A DNA stretch of 64,000 nucleotides. Source: Luteolibacter yonseiensis (GTDB lineage: Bacteria; Verrucomicrobiota; Verrucomicrobiia; Verrucomicrobiales; Akkermansiaceae). Where the stretch lies: positions 620,001 through 684,000 of the forward strand of contig NZ_JAENIK010000011.1 in assembly GCF_016595465.1 (NCBI RefSeq). Reading direction: 5' to 3'. Within the stretch, counting starts at the first letter, position 1. Each line of letters starts with the position of its first letter. The translations under genes and the position numbers were made by a program. The notes under the pieces were generated by a model that searched no databases, was not told the origin of the DNA, and saw nothing but the letters and a program-made list of their open reading frames with translations. Positions 8,655 through 18,063 of this stretch are shown here, in pieces.

Positions 8655-9536
8655 CGATTTCGGTAATCTCGCTGTCAGGAAATCCCGCAACAGCGGTTCC
8701 AGCGGTGTATCGGTGGTGACGAGCTGGTAGTCCGCTGCGGCGTCGTGGCATTTCGCGCGGACCGCGGTGAGGAAATCGCGCAGGGCTGCCTTATATTCGT
8801 CGGCGATGAGGTTCGGCTCGGCGACCAGGGCGGTGCCGTCCTCCAGATCGACGAAGCGGTGGGGGCGGTCGAATTCGAAGCCGATCTCGAGCGGATCCAT
8901 CAGGTGGAAGACCGAAATGTCGTGTTTCCGGTAACGGAGGTGCTGGAGTGCGTCGCTGAGGGCGGCGGTGTCGGCGAAGAGGTCTGACAGGATGACCACG
9001 AACGCCCGCTGGCCGATTTTTTCGGCGATGGTGTGCAGCGCCTCGATCAAGCCGGTTTCGCCGGACGGCTGGACTTTTCCCAGAGTGGTGAAAAACCGCT
9101 CCAGGTGGGCCGCCCGGCGGCTGGGCGGGACTTCGAGGTGGAGCTTGTCCGTGCAGATGGAGAGGCCGGCGGCATCCCCTTGGTTGACCAGCAGATAGGC
9201 GAGCGATGCGGCGATGCGGCGGGCGTATTGGATTTTCGGCTCTCCACCGCCGGTGAAATTCATGGAGCCGGAGGCATCCACAACGAAGTAGGCGCGGAGA
9301 TTCGTATCCGCTTCGAATTCCTTGATGTAAAACCGGTCCGAACGGGCGAACGCCTTCCAATCGAGCCTCCGGGTGTCGTCACCGGGGACGTATTTCCTGT
9401 ACTCCGCGAATTCGACGGATGAGCCCCGATGGGGCGAGCGGTGCTTGCCCGCGACATTTCCCATCATCGGCACACGCGACTCGATGGGCAGCGAGCCGAG
9501 GCGCGAGAGCAGGGTGTTGTCGATGAAGGAGTGCAC
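8646..9536 (-). CDS. DUF58 domain protein of the MoxR operon
   Basis: The 296-residue soluble protein carries the DUF58 core near residues 50-78, with the characteristic pattern DDTRRLDWKAFARSD and then YIKEFEAD. It continues into a VWA-like fold starting at VVDASGSM (about residue 88), which contains a candidate metal-ion-dependent adhesion site. Such proteins sit between MoxR ATPases and BatA/VWA membrane proteins and are thought to help assemble or activate them. The GTG start is 25 nt after the ATPase stop. The last codons and stop lie inside the inverted repeat of the four-helix-bundle cassette, but the reading frame appears intact. Confidence 0.92.
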   Translation of the reverse strand: MHSFIDNTLLSRLGSLPIESRVPMMGNVAGKHRSPHRGSSVEFAEYRKYVPGDDTRRLDWKAFARSDRFYIKEFEADTNLRAYFVVDASGSMNFTGGGEPKIQYARRIAASLAYLLVNQGDAAGLSICTDKLHLEVPPSRRAAHLERFFTTLGKVQPSGETGLIEALHTIAEKIGQRAFVVILSDLFADTAALSDALQHLRYRKHDISVFHLMDPLEIGFEFDRPHRFVDLEDGTALVAEPNLIADEYKAALRDFLTAVRAKCHDAAADYQLVTTDTPLEPLLRDFLTARLPKSKH

Positions 9537-9561
9537 GGGAGAAAGGCTCGGTTATTGATTC

Positions 9562-10584
<1,023 letters not shown>

Positions 10585-10745
10585 GAGTGCTCGGTAGGTG
10601 CCATCGAAACTAAGACCCGTCCCTGCTTTGTCCAGTAGGGAAGTCCCTCCGGAGCGGTGGAATCCTTATCTGGCGCGGATTTCGGCGGCTCCGGCGGCGG
10701 GTTGGTCAAATCCGCACCCGATTCGAGAAAATTTCCATTTCCGGC

Positions 10746-10773
10746 TTGCCAGCACCCCGCCGTCTGCTAAACC
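10746..10773 (+). promoter_or_regulatory. Candidate promoter for rpsM-rpsK-rpsD
   Basis: TTGCCA at 10746-10751 and TAAACC at 10768-10773 are separated by 16 nt and lie about 65 nt ahead of the rpsM start. The -35 hexamer matches the TTGCnn form seen at several other candidate promoters in the window; the -10 is weak. Confidence 0.35.
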
Positions 10774-10839
10774 ACCCGCCCCGCGAGCTGTCGGAGCGAT
10801 CCGGCCGCACCTTCGTGGTCACGCGAAATCACGCACATT

Positions 10840-11208
10840 ATGGCACGTATCCTAGGCATTGAAATCCCCAATGAGAAGCGCATCGAAGCTTCTCTGCCCT
10901 ACATGTTTGGCATCGGTCGCCCGACGGCGGCGAAGATCCTCGAACACGCAGGGATCGACCCAAACATCCGCACCGGCCAACTCAGCGAGGACCAACTCGT
11001 TCGTATCGCCCAGGTGATCCAGGCAGAAAACATCATTGTCGAGGGTGACCTCCGCCGTGAGCGTCAAGCACAACTCAAGCGTCTCACCTCCATCAACTGC
11101 TACCGTGGCATCCGTCACAAGCGCGGTTTGCCGGTCCGTGGCCAACGCACCCGCACCAACGCCCGCACCCGCAAGGGCAAGAAGAAGACCGTGGGCGTCA
11201 AGAAGTAA
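10840..11208 (+). CDS. rpsM: 30S ribosomal protein S13
   Basis: The 122-residue protein is standard S13. It begins [30 protein letters not shown], has the helix-two-turn-helix core and the [16 protein letters not shown] motif, and ends in a basic tail that contacts tRNA and the 30S head. It is the first gene of the S13-S11-S4 block, 12 nt ahead of rpsK. The ATG follows CGCACATT with no Shine-Dalgarno, as for other ribosomal protein genes here. No rpmJ or infA is visible immediately upstream, where the divergent moxR-type gene lies. Confidence 0.98.
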   Translation: MARILGIEIPNEKRIEASLPYMFGIGRPTAAKILEHAGIDPNIRTGQLSEDQLVRIAQVIQAENIIVEGDLRRERQAQLKRLTSINCYRGIRHKRGLPVRGQRTRTNARTRKGKKKTVGVKK

Positions 11209-11220
11209 TCTTTCGTAATC

Positions 11221-11769
11221 ATGTCTGAAGAAACCACACCAAATTCCGTCGCGGAAGCGGCGGTTGAGCCCGTAGCAGCTCCAGCACCCGCCACCACTCC
11301 CGCTCCAGCTCCTGAAGCGGCCGCTTTTGAAGCGCCGAAGAAAGAAGTGAAGCGCGACATCTTCGCCGAAATCGGCGGCGGTGAAGAGGAAATCAAGATT
11401 CACAAGGCCAAAGGCTCCAAGAATGTCACCCGCGGAATCGTCCACGTGACCGCGACTTTCAACAACACCCTCGTCAGCGTCACGGATGCGAGTGGCAACG
11501 CCATCGGTTGGTCCAGCGCCGGCAAGATGGGTTTCAAGGGTTCACGGAAGAGCACCGCTTACGCCGCCCAGGTGGTTTCGCAAGATGCCTGCCGCCAAGC
11601 CATGGGACACGGTCTCAAGGAAGTCGATGTCCGCGTCAAGGGTCCCGGTTCCGGCCGTGAGTCCGCCGTGCGTGCCGTGCAAGGTCTCGGTCTTGAAATC
11701 CTCTCGATCCGCGACGTGACACCGATTCCTCACAACGGTTGCCGCCCTAAGAAAGCCCGCCGCGTTTAA
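11221..11769 (+). CDS. rpsK: 30S ribosomal protein S11 with N-terminal extension
   Basis: The conserved S11 body starts at about residue 63 ([20 protein letters not shown]) and runs to the usual C-terminus ([12 protein letters not shown]), so the core is complete. It is preceded by about 55 extra residues rich in alanine, proline and glutamate, then [11 protein letters not shown]. Total length is 182 against about 125-135 in most bacteria. The ATG at 11221 is the only start near the rpsM stop; no internal ATG lies close to the normal S11 N-terminus, so the extension is probably translated. There is no Shine-Dalgarno (TTTCGTAATC precedes the ATG). Confidence 0.96.
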   Translation: MSEETTPNSVAEAAVEPVAAPAPATTPAPAPEAAAFEAPKKEVKRDIFAEIGGGEEEIKIHKAKGSKNVTRGIVHVTATFNNTLVSVTDASGNAIGWSSAGKMGFKGSRKSTAYAAQVVSQDACRQAMGHGLKEVDVRVKGPGSGRESAVRAVQGLGLEILSIRDVTPIPHNGCRPKKARRV

Positions 11770-11793
11770 TCCAACCTTTCCAGAAAATTTACC

Positions 11794-12405
11794 ATGGCTC
11801 GTTATACAGGACCACGCGCAAAGATCAGCCGCCGTTTCGGTGTCTCCCTCTTTGGCCCTTCCAAAGCATTTGAACGCCGCAACTTCCCACCCGGCCAGCA
11901 CGGTGTCCGTGCCGGTCGTAAGAAGAAAAGCGAATACTCCGTCGCTCTCGGCGAAAAGCAGAAGCTTCGTTTCCAATACGGTGTGCTCGAAAAGCAATTC
12001 CGTGGCTACTACGAAGAAGCAGCCCGCCGCCGCGGCGTCACCGGTGTCATCCTTCTCCAGCTTCTCGAGCTGCGCCTCGACAACGTGGTCTACCGCGCTG
12101 GTTTCGGCAACACCCGCCAGGCGGCACGCCAGATCGTCAACCACGGCCACATCCTCGTGAACGGCCGCACCGTTGACATCGCCAGCTTCCAGGTGAAGCC
12201 CGGCGACGTGATCAAGGTCGGAGGCAAGCCTTCCTCGCAACAACTCGTGATCCGCATGACCGACCTCACCCAGGCATCGCCCGGCGTCGATTGGTTGGAC
12301 ACGAACAAGGACAAGCTGGAAGCCACCGTTTCCCGCGTCCCGGACCGCGCCGACATCGACCCGCTCGTCAACGAGCAGCTCATCGTCGAACTTTACTCCC
12401 GCTAA
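11794..12405 (+). CDS. rpsD: 30S ribosomal protein S4
   Basis: The 203-residue protein has the N-terminal MARYTGPRAKISRRFG region, lacks the zinc-type cysteine cluster, and carries the S4 RNA-binding domain near residues 92-155 (LELRLDNVVYR, ARQIVNHGHILVNG). S4 nucleates 30S assembly and in many bacteria represses its own operon. Here it is the last gene of the block, and a strong terminator follows directly, so rpoA and rplQ, which commonly come next, are absent from this site. Confidence 0.98.
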   Translation: MARYTGPRAKISRRFGVSLFGPSKAFERRNFPPGQHGVRAGRKKKSEYSVALGEKQKLRFQYGVLEKQFRGYYEEAARRRGVTGVILLQLLELRLDNVVYRAGFGNTRQAARQIVNHGHILVNGRTVDIASFQVKPGDVIKVGGKPSSQQLVIRMTDLTQASPGVDWLDTNKDKLEATVSRVPDRADIDPLVNEQLIVELYSR

Positions 12406-12438
12406 TAACGGCGTCAGCCGAAAATTGGTTTTCACAAG

Positions 12439-12470
12439 ACGTCCGGACGCAAGTCCGGGCGTTTTTGTTT
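12439..12470 (+). terminator. Intrinsic terminator after rpsD
   Basis: A 10-bp stem (12439-12448 with 12453-12462) is closed by a GCAA tetraloop and followed by a T-rich run (GTTTTTGTTTTT). It ends the S13-S11-S4 transcript. Confidence 0.9.
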
Positions 12471-12693
12471 TTGGATGGGGAAATGTCATTGACGTCTTCA
12501 CTTGATCCAACTGCCGGGCCATCGCCGGGTGATATCGCTCTGTCAAGGCCTCACATCTCCGATGGCTGTTTGTCTTTTCCCTCAATCAGAAATCATTGGG
12601 CTAGGGTGAAACGGATTTTATTGTCAAATTTCCTCAGATTGGCGACGGTTCATGGGACGAATCGTGCTGGTCTCTAAAAATTAATTTCACACC
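12467..12693. other. Intergenic stretch after the rpsD terminator
   Basis: About 230 nt with no convincing gene or RNA. It is lower in G+C toward the right end and may carry the promoter for the lipoprotein-like frame and the phosphate-binding-type gene. I see no clear -35/-10 pair or repeat. Confidence 0.5.
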
Positions 12694-13149
12694 ATGCGCC
12701 TGAATGGAATCAATCCCATTTCATTCCTTGTGATGCTGGCAGGTGTATTGCTATCCGGATGTAATTATCACACCGATGTTTCGACAGATCCCACGAATTT
12801 TACTGTTAGATCAATCACGAAAGACGGTCCTTATGCTCGCCAAATTGATGCTCATCTTTCCGCTGATGACGTTCGCACTGTCCGCAGCCGAGCCTGCTCA
12901 GGATCTGATCCGCTTCAAAGGGGCCGACACCTTGGGTGCAAAACTGGTGCCGGAACTTGGCGGGGTATACAAGACGAAGCACGGCGGAGCGAAATTCGAA
13001 GTTGCAGGGGAAGGATCCGATACGGCATTCAAGGCCCTGTTGGACGGCACTGCCGATATCGGGATGTCCTCGCGGGAGATCAAGCAGGAAGAAGCGGAAC
13101 TGTTCGAGGAGCGGAAGATCCAACTGCACAAACACCTCGCGGCATATGA
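12694..13149 (+). CDS. Doubtful small lipoprotein-like frame overlapping the next gene
   Basis: An ATG at 12694 opens a frame whose first 25 residues read as a lipoprotein signal, with a hydrophobic stretch ending in a good lipobox LLSGC. About 25 further residues (to about 12833) look like a polar N-terminus. From 12833 onward the frame runs out of phase through the phosphate-binding-type gene and is then clearly a shadow. It may be a truncated lipoprotein gene, the displaced signal peptide of the downstream gene after a frameshift, or chance. No Shine-Dalgarno is visible. Confidence 0.3.
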   Translation: MRLNGINPISFLVMLAGVLLSGCNYHTDVSTDPTNFTVRSITKDGPYARQIDAHLSADDVRTVRSRACSGSDPLQRGRHLGCKTGAGTWRGIQDEARRSEIRSCRGRIRYGIQGPVGRHCRYRDVLAGDQAGRSGTVRGAEDPTAQTPRGI

Positions 13150-13651
13150 TTGTCTGGTGATTTTGGTGCACGCGAACAATCCGGTGAACAACCTCACGGC
13201 GAAACAAATCGAAGGCCTCTTCACTGGCGATATTACGAACTGGAGGGACGTGGGCGGTATGGATGCCCCGGTTTTGCTACGCACGCGCAATACGGCGTCC
13301 GGAAGTTATAAGGAATTCAGCAGAATCGCCATGAATGGTCGTCCCTATGCGAAAGGATCCATCAAGCTCCAAGGCAGCGAGACTCCGGTGCAGGGATTGG
13401 TACGGGATGTGAACGCGATCACCTACGCCGGCCTCTCCTATGCCAAAGCCCAAGGCATCAAAACGATTTCCATCAATGGCATCGCGCCACCATTGGATAG
13501 GGCAAATGACTATCCGTATATCCGCCCCTGCTATTATTTCATCCGCTCCGATGCTTCGCCAGCCACCAAGGCATTCATGGAATGGGCGACGCAGTCGGCG
13601 GAAGCGAAAGCAATTGTCCGTAAGATTGGATTTCTTGCGGCGAAATCATGA
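12833..13651 (+). CDS. Exported phosphate-binding-type (PstS-like) substrate-binding protein
   Basis: Starting at ATG 12833, the 272-residue protein has a signal peptide (LMLIFPLMTFALSAAEP) and then a PBP-like domain of the PstS type: IRFKGADTLG, GEGSDTAFKALLDGTADIGMSSR, and LTAKQIEGLFTGDITNW. These match periplasmic phosphate-binding proteins of the short, stand-alone kind. No pstCAB or phoU genes are in the window, so it may serve a distant transporter or act in signalling. An in-frame GTG at 12743 exists, but the extra residues do not look like a signal peptide. It converges on the TIGR04222-type gene. Confidence 0.85.
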   Translation: MLAKLMLIFPLMTFALSAAEPAQDLIRFKGADTLGAKLVPELGGVYKTKHGGAKFEVAGEGSDTAFKALLDGTADIGMSSREIKQEEAELFEERKIQLHKHLAAYDCLVILVHANNPVNNLTAKQIEGLFTGDITNWRDVGGMDAPVLLRTRNTASGSYKEFSRIAMNGRPYAKGSIKLQGSETPVQGLVRDVNAITYAGLSYAKAQGIKTISINGIAPPLDRANDYPYIRPCYYFIRSDASPATKAFMEWATQSAEAKAIVRKIGFLAAKS

Positions 13652-13782
13652 CAATATCCCAGACAAACTGTCATGGTGGTCATTCTCGATTCGCTTCCGT
13701 CGCAGTTGCAGATTCCGTTGTTCGACCTCGCGCTTTCGTTGTGGGGATTCCCTACACTTGGATGAGCGGGCAAAGGTGGCGG

Positions 13783-14727
13783 TCAATCGCCGCCGCCGCA
13801 ACCGCCGCAGCCACCTCCCCCGCAACCGCCTCCTCCTCCGCTGGAACAACCGCTCGAGCATCCTCCGGACGATGTTCCGGCTCCGGGATGGCCAAGTTGG
13901 GCGAGATCTTTCTGGAAGGAAAAATCGCTTTCGGGGAACAAAGCGGCATAACCCGCCAGCGCGGCCGGACCGAGCAACGCCACCCCCATGCTCATGGCCA
14001 CGGCATCGGCCGCCGTTCCCTGTGCTGGGGAATAATTTTGCCGCAGCGACTCCAAAGTCCGCTCGCCGGTCGGGGTGAGGCGTTTTTGGTTGGACGCCAC
14101 GATCAAGGTGACAAGCAGCGTGAGGAACTCCGCCACCAGCAGGAACGTGACCGGTTTCTCCCGGGACAGGCCGATGAAAATCTTCACCACGCCAATCAGC
14201 ATCAGCCCCACCAGCGGTAGAACGACGGAGAAGCCGAGCCCCCTCTGTTCGGAAATGGTCGGCCTCAGGCCCATGGCGGCCAGCCTCGACTCGATCCCGC
14301 GCAACTGCGGCGTCACCAATGAGGTCACCGAGGTCAGAGGCAGGCCTGTGTCACGATGGGAAACAGCGCCTTGATAGAGCGCGCCTTCGATCCCGTTCAT
14401 TGGCTGCTTGTTTCCGCCGGTCACCAATCCGGCGGTACGGAACGCCCCACCTTTGCGCCAGTCGAGCGTTCCGTTTTGCATCAACCGGGACACCGCGAGC
14501 TGGCCGCAACGGCTGGCACCGCCTGCTAGGAATGCGATTTCATAAGGATCGGTGAGCGCGACGGGGTGCCCGCCCCTGGCGTCGAAGGAACGCATCGACC
14601 GGTTTTTCCGGACCAGCGACCACACCAGTGCGATCACGAACGAGACCGCGTAGAATCCGAGAAACTCGGGTCCCCGCCAATTGAGCACCGGGATCTCCGC
14701 AAGCGTGTGGGTAATGTTTGTCATCAT
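13783..14727 (-). CDS. TIGR04222-type membrane protein with Cys/Gly-rich tail
   Basis: The 314-residue protein has an N-terminal membrane helix (GFYAVSFVIALVWSLV), the signature LTDPYEIAFLAGGASRCGQLAVSRLMQNG typical of the TIGR04222 group (given here only as a pattern), two central helices (about 200-240) and one near 265. It ends in a low-complexity tail of glycine, serine and cysteine with seven cysteines in about 30 residues. The start ATGATG overlaps the stop of the upstream gene, implying translational coupling. Function is unknown; the group commonly occurs beside a WHxH-containing glycine-rich-domain-like protein, as here. Confidence 0.8.
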   Translation of the reverse strand: MMTNITHTLAEIPVLNWRGPEFLGFYAVSFVIALVWSLVRKNRSMRSFDARGGHPVALTDPYEIAFLAGGASRCGQLAVSRLMQNGTLDWRKGGAFRTAGLVTGGNKQPMNGIEGALYQGAVSHRDTGLPLTSVTSLVTPQLRGIESRLAAMGLRPTISEQRGLGFSVVLPLVGLMLIGVVKIFIGLSREKPVTFLLVAEFLTLLVTLIVASNQKRLTPTGERTLESLRQNYSPAQGTAADAVAMSMGVALLGPAALAGYAALFPESDFSFQKDLAQLGHPGAGTSSGGCSSGCSSGGGGGCGGGGCGGCGGGD

Positions 14728-15269
14728 TTGGAAAAGAGAGTTCGTGTGATTTTCCGCAGCCAGGTCGGCCGGCGGAGGAGCCAATATTCCTGTGGATCGA
14801 TCCATCGGCCGCCGCCAGCATGCCGCGCCCGGTCCTCTGGAGACGGCCAGACCCCAGGATCCGGCTCGTCGCCGAAAATCCGGCGGTAGCTTTCAAGCGT
14901 CCGGCGGTACCAGTCGTCGAATTTCGCGCTTTCCTCCGTACCGCCGATCGTTGGCGAGTGATGGATATCCCGACCGAGCACCCCGCGGCAGAAGTCGTTC
15001 CAGTAGCTCTTCGTGTAAACCAGATGGAGGTGCCAGGCCTGGTCCACGGCCTCGGACGGTGTCACCGGATGGCCCGCCGCCACGGCCAGCGCTATGAAGC
15101 GCTTGTATTCCATCACCACCCGGCCGGCGTAAGCGAGGGTCCATCCGTTTTCCTTCGCCAGCCGGGCGGTGAAAGGAAACTGGGCCTGCGGATCGTCGAC
15201 CTGGAATGCCGCAACCCGCAGCAACCAAGCGGAAAACTCATTGCTGTTATTCAAATCCGCGTGCTTCAT
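14724..15269 (-). CDS. Glycine-rich-domain-like (GRDP/DUF1399-type) protein
   Basis: The 181-residue cytoplasmic protein carries VDQAWHLHLVYTKSYW near residue 85, the DxxWHxH motif of the plant-type glycine-rich-domain (DUF1399) family. It also has WNDFCRGVLGRDIHHSP and a later SYRRIFGDEPD segment. The start chosen is the ATG at 15269 (MKHADLNNSNEF), because the residues added by longer frames are not protein-like. It is translationally coupled to the TIGR04222-type membrane protein, whose start overlaps its stop. A joint role at the membrane is likely, but nothing more specific can be said. Confidence 0.75.
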   Translation of the reverse strand: MKHADLNNSNEFSAWLLRVAAFQVDDPQAQFPFTARLAKENGWTLAYAGRVVMEYKRFIALAVAAGHPVTPSEAVDQAWHLHLVYTKSYWNDFCRGVLGRDIHHSPTIGGTEESAKFDDWYRRTLESYRRIFGDEPDPGVWPSPEDRARHAGGGRWIDPQEYWLLRRPTWLRKITRTLFSK

Positions 15270-15698
15270 AGCAACTTGGCCTTGGGTCCTCCAGTGGAAT
15301 TTAAGCCCGTAATTCAACCGCAATCCGATGGCGGAAATTCCGGTGGCTTTTGCGGGAGATGTGGTCACTGTTCATGTGAGCTGATGGAGAAGCACTCCAA
15401 ACTTGCCATCCACGCGGACGCCGCCAAATCCGACGCGTCCTGCGTCTGCTCGGGGGCGGTGAAGGCGGAATTCCCTCGTTCGCAAGGGCGTCGGCTCCAC
15501 CAGCGGCGTGGGTATTTGCCATGGCTACGCGCCAAACGGTCGCTGCATTTCCTTGTTCAAGGTCCTTCTACAAATCTGTTTATTTGTGACCGCTACAACT
15601 GTATCAACCGTCGCTCCAGCAATGTCCGCCGCGCGGCTCACACCGTCGCCTCAAATTTTGTTTTGAATGCCGCGCATCATGGTTGAGTCTTCGCCCGG
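15270..15698. other. Intergenic region between divergent genes, no gene recognised
   Basis: About 430 nt separate the minus-strand GRDP-like gene from mutY. Open frames exist on both strands, but none has a recognisable product or start context. The right 150 nt are richer in A+T (around TTTATTTGTGACC and AAATTTTGTTTTG) and probably hold the mutY promoter. I see no RNA gene or repeat. Confidence 0.5.
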
Positions 15699-16733
15699 AT
15701 GCTGAAACCACCATGGAAGAAGGATGCTCTAAAGGTGCGCGTGGCGTTCCGGGAGGCGTTGGAGGGGTGGTTTTCGGAAAACGGACGGGATTATCCGTGG
15801 CGGCGGACGCGGGAGCCTTATGAGATTTTGATCTCGGAGGTAATGCTCCAGCAGACGCAGATCGCGACGGTGCTGGGCAGGGGATTCTACACGCGGTTTC
15901 TGGAGGTTTTCCCCGATGTGCATTCGCTCGCGGTGGCGGAGGATGAGCGGTTGCTGAAGGCGTGGGAAGGACTCGGGTATTACCGGCGGGTGAGGATGCT
16001 GCGGGAAACGGCGCGCGCGGTCATCACCGAGCATGGCGGGGAGTTTCCACAGGAGTTGGAAAAGCTCATGAAGCTGCCGGGGGTGGGGCGTTACACCGCG
16101 GGGGCGTTGCGTGGGTTCGCGTTCGATCTGCCGTCGGCGGTGGTGGATGGGAATGTCTCGCGGGTCCTGTCACGGGTGATGGATTTTTCTGATGAGGTGG
16201 ACAGTCCGGCGGGAATGAAACAGATGTGGGAGTGGGCGGAAATCCTGGCCGACCCGGAGCATCCCCGGATTTACAACTCCGCATTGATGGAGCTGGGCCA
16301 GCGGATTTGCCGGCCGGGCGTGCCGGATTGCCTGAGCTGCCCGGTGGCGGAATTCTGCAAAACGCGCGAGCCGGAAACGTTGCCCGTGAAAAAACAGAAA
16401 ACCACGGTGACGGCGGTGGATGAACACGCGCTGTGGCTGCGGGACCGGAAGGGAAGGGTGCTGTTGCACCGGGAAGGCGGGAAGCGGCGCGAAGGGTTGT
16501 GGAAGCTGCCCACACGGGAGGCCGGTGAAATTTCATCCCTGCCGGTGCTGGATGTGAGCACCTACACCATCACGCGCTATCGGGTGACGCTGCGGGCTCA
16601 TGACGGTGCGAAGCTTGCGAAAGATTTCCCACCCGGGCCGGATGAAGTGTGGGTGGAGGCGGAGAACGTGATGTCGCTGGCGATGCCGTCGCCCTTCCGG
16701 CGGGTGATCGGGCGATTGTTGGAGGAAAGTTGA
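15699..16733 (+). CDS. mutY: A/G-specific adenine DNA glycosylase
   Basis: MutY removes adenine mispaired with 8-oxoguanine. The 344-residue protein has the catalytic glutamate region ISEVMLQQTQ near residue 45, the helix-hairpin-helix LPGVGRYTAGAL, the catalytic aspartate D150 (VVDGNVSRV) and the four [4Fe-4S] cysteines C204, C211, C214 and C220. A NUDIX-like C-terminal domain, which reads the oxidised guanine, starts near 245 (HALWLRDRKGRVLLHREGGKRREGLW-like). It is complete. The serine protease gene starts 16 nt downstream and may be co-transcribed. Confidence 0.97.
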   Translation: MLKPPWKKDALKVRVAFREALEGWFSENGRDYPWRRTREPYEILISEVMLQQTQIATVLGRGFYTRFLEVFPDVHSLAVAEDERLLKAWEGLGYYRRVRMLRETARAVITEHGGEFPQELEKLMKLPGVGRYTAGALRGFAFDLPSAVVDGNVSRVLSRVMDFSDEVDSPAGMKQMWEWAEILADPEHPRIYNSALMELGQRICRPGVPDCLSCPVAEFCKTREPETLPVKKQKTTVTAVDEHALWLRDRKGRVLLHREGGKRREGLWKLPTREAGEISSLPVLDVSTYTITRYRVTLRAHDGAKLAKDFPPGPDEVWVEAENVMSLAMPSPFRRVIGRLLEES

Positions 16734-16748
16734 AAACAGATGTGACGT

Positions 16749-17540
16749 ATGGAGGCGGGTATGATTAGGTCTTCGCGGATGGATAAATTTTTCAGGATGG
16801 CGGGGGTGCTGCTGGCAGGATTGCTGGCGCAGGCCTGCTCGGTTTCTCCGCCTCCCGATACGGTGGCTCCCAACAGAACCACCCGGCAGATGGTCATGGA
16901 GCGGGTCAGCGCGGTGGTGGTGACGGACCAGGGCAGCCTGGACCGGTGGGTGAACCGGAATTTCTCGACCTCGCAGGCTCCGGGTGATGCGGATGGCGGA
17001 TCTGCCGCGCCCATCACCCCGGACGGTTATTTTCTCACCGCCGACCATGTTCTGGCCCACATGGCGGACCGGAATGTCTTCATCATCTACGGCCAGGGCG
17101 GCCGTCTGGCCCCGGCCAGGGCACGGGTTGTGTGGCGGTCGGAGCATGATGATCTCGCCCTGCTGCACATCCCGGTGAAGACGCCTTACTTTTACGAATG
17201 GACGCAGCCGGACAAATGGCTTCCGGAAGGCACCCGTGTCATGCACGGCGGCATTGCGACGGGATTCAGCTCGGGCGACGGCAAGCTGGGCACGACGCTG
17301 GCTCCACAAGGCGGACTGACGCGGAACCGCCGGTTCAAGATCGATATCCCGCTGCAACCCGGAGACAGCGGAGGTCCGGTCGTGGATGCCTATGGGCGGC
17401 TGGTCGGCATCAACTCTGCTGTGGAATTCCTGGTGCCGATGGAAACCGCCTTTTTCATTGATTCGGAAGGAAACCGGCCCAACACGCGCTCCATCGAATC
17501 CCTGATCCGGCAAGATCGTTTGCGAAATGGCGAAGGCTGA
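16749..17540 (+). CDS. Exported trypsin-like serine protease, probable lipoprotein
   Basis: The N-terminus carries a lipoprotein signal (MAGVLLAGLLAQACS), so the protein is probably anchored to a membrane facing the periplasm. The chymotrypsin-type triad is visible as H100 (LTADHVL), D134/D135 (EHDDLALL) and S207 in QPGDSGGPVV, followed by YGRLVGINSA. There is no PDZ domain, so it is simpler than DegP/HtrA. The ATG at 16749, MEAGMIRSS, may be preceded by the true start at the internal ATG at 16761. It lies between mutY and a small lipoprotein gene on the same strand. Confidence 0.85.
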   Translation: MEAGMIRSSRMDKFFRMAGVLLAGLLAQACSVSPPPDTVAPNRTTRQMVMERVSAVVVTDQGSLDRWVNRNFSTSQAPGDADGGSAAPITPDGYFLTADHVLAHMADRNVFIIYGQGGRLAPARARVVWRSEHDDLALLHIPVKTPYFYEWTQPDKWLPEGTRVMHGGIATGFSSGDGKLGTTLAPQGGLTRNRRFKIDIPLQPGDSGGPVVDAYGRLVGINSAVEFLVPMETAFFIDSEGNRPNTRSIESLIRQDRLRNGEG

Positions 17541-17556
17541 TCTTAAGTAGAGTGAA

Positions 17557-18006
17557 ATGGTGACGAGTCTCTCCCACATCACGCGGTCGTTGCAAATCCT
17601 GGGCTTGGCGACCACCGGAGCCATGACGATTTCCTGCGGGCTGGTGAATGACGCGCTGGTGGAAAATGGAATGTCAGCCGCCGCGAATGACCAGATCATG
17701 CTTGTGAGGAAGCAGCCGGAATCGTTCGGGTATCAACGGTTGGACATGCAGTCCCGGGTGTTTCCCGACCTTGGATTCTTTGTGACCAAGAAAGGATTGC
17801 CGGACTTCATGGCCGAGACCCACAACCGCGAGCGGCACTACTTCATCCTGTATTACCTGGCGGACCGCGAGGCATTCGCCTGCCGCAGCCGGGTGGGCCA
17901 GCGGGGAGCGATGGAATTCGCCGGACCGTATCCGATCACGAAAGGGGAATACCGGCTGCTCAGTGATTTTCGGAAGGATCCGAGCCGGCAATTGGCCAGA
18001 TTGTGA
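17557..18006 (+). CDS. Small lipoprotein, function unknown
   Basis: The 149-residue protein starts with a hydrophobic segment ending in a lipobox-like AMTISC near residue 27. The mature part has no motif I recognise; it contains MLVRKQPESFGYQRLDMQSRVF and a central HYFILYYLADREAFACRSR. It begins 16 nt after the serine protease stop, so the two may be one transcript. A role linked to the protease (inhibitor or substrate) would be guesswork. Confidence 0.65.
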   Translation: MVTSLSHITRSLQILGLATTGAMTISCGLVNDALVENGMSAAANDQIMLVRKQPESFGYQRLDMQSRVFPDLGFFVTKKGLPDFMAETHNRERHYFILYYLADREAFACRSRVGQRGAMEFAGPYPITKGEYRLLSDFRKDPSRQLARL

Positions 18007-18063
18007 GTGACTTGTGTCAAATTACCTCTACGGCGATTCGTGTTAGGGTGCCGGAGTGAGATC

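Noticed and set aside
13647..13675. Inverted repeat CATGACA / TGTCATG between the phosphate-binding-type gene and the TIGR04222-type gene
   Set aside because: Only 7 bp with a 15-nt loop and no T run; too weak to call a terminator.
14718..15686. Plus-strand frame through the GRDP-like gene and the following gap
   Set aside because: The first half is antisense to a gene with a clear WHxH motif; the second half has no start context or protein-like pattern.
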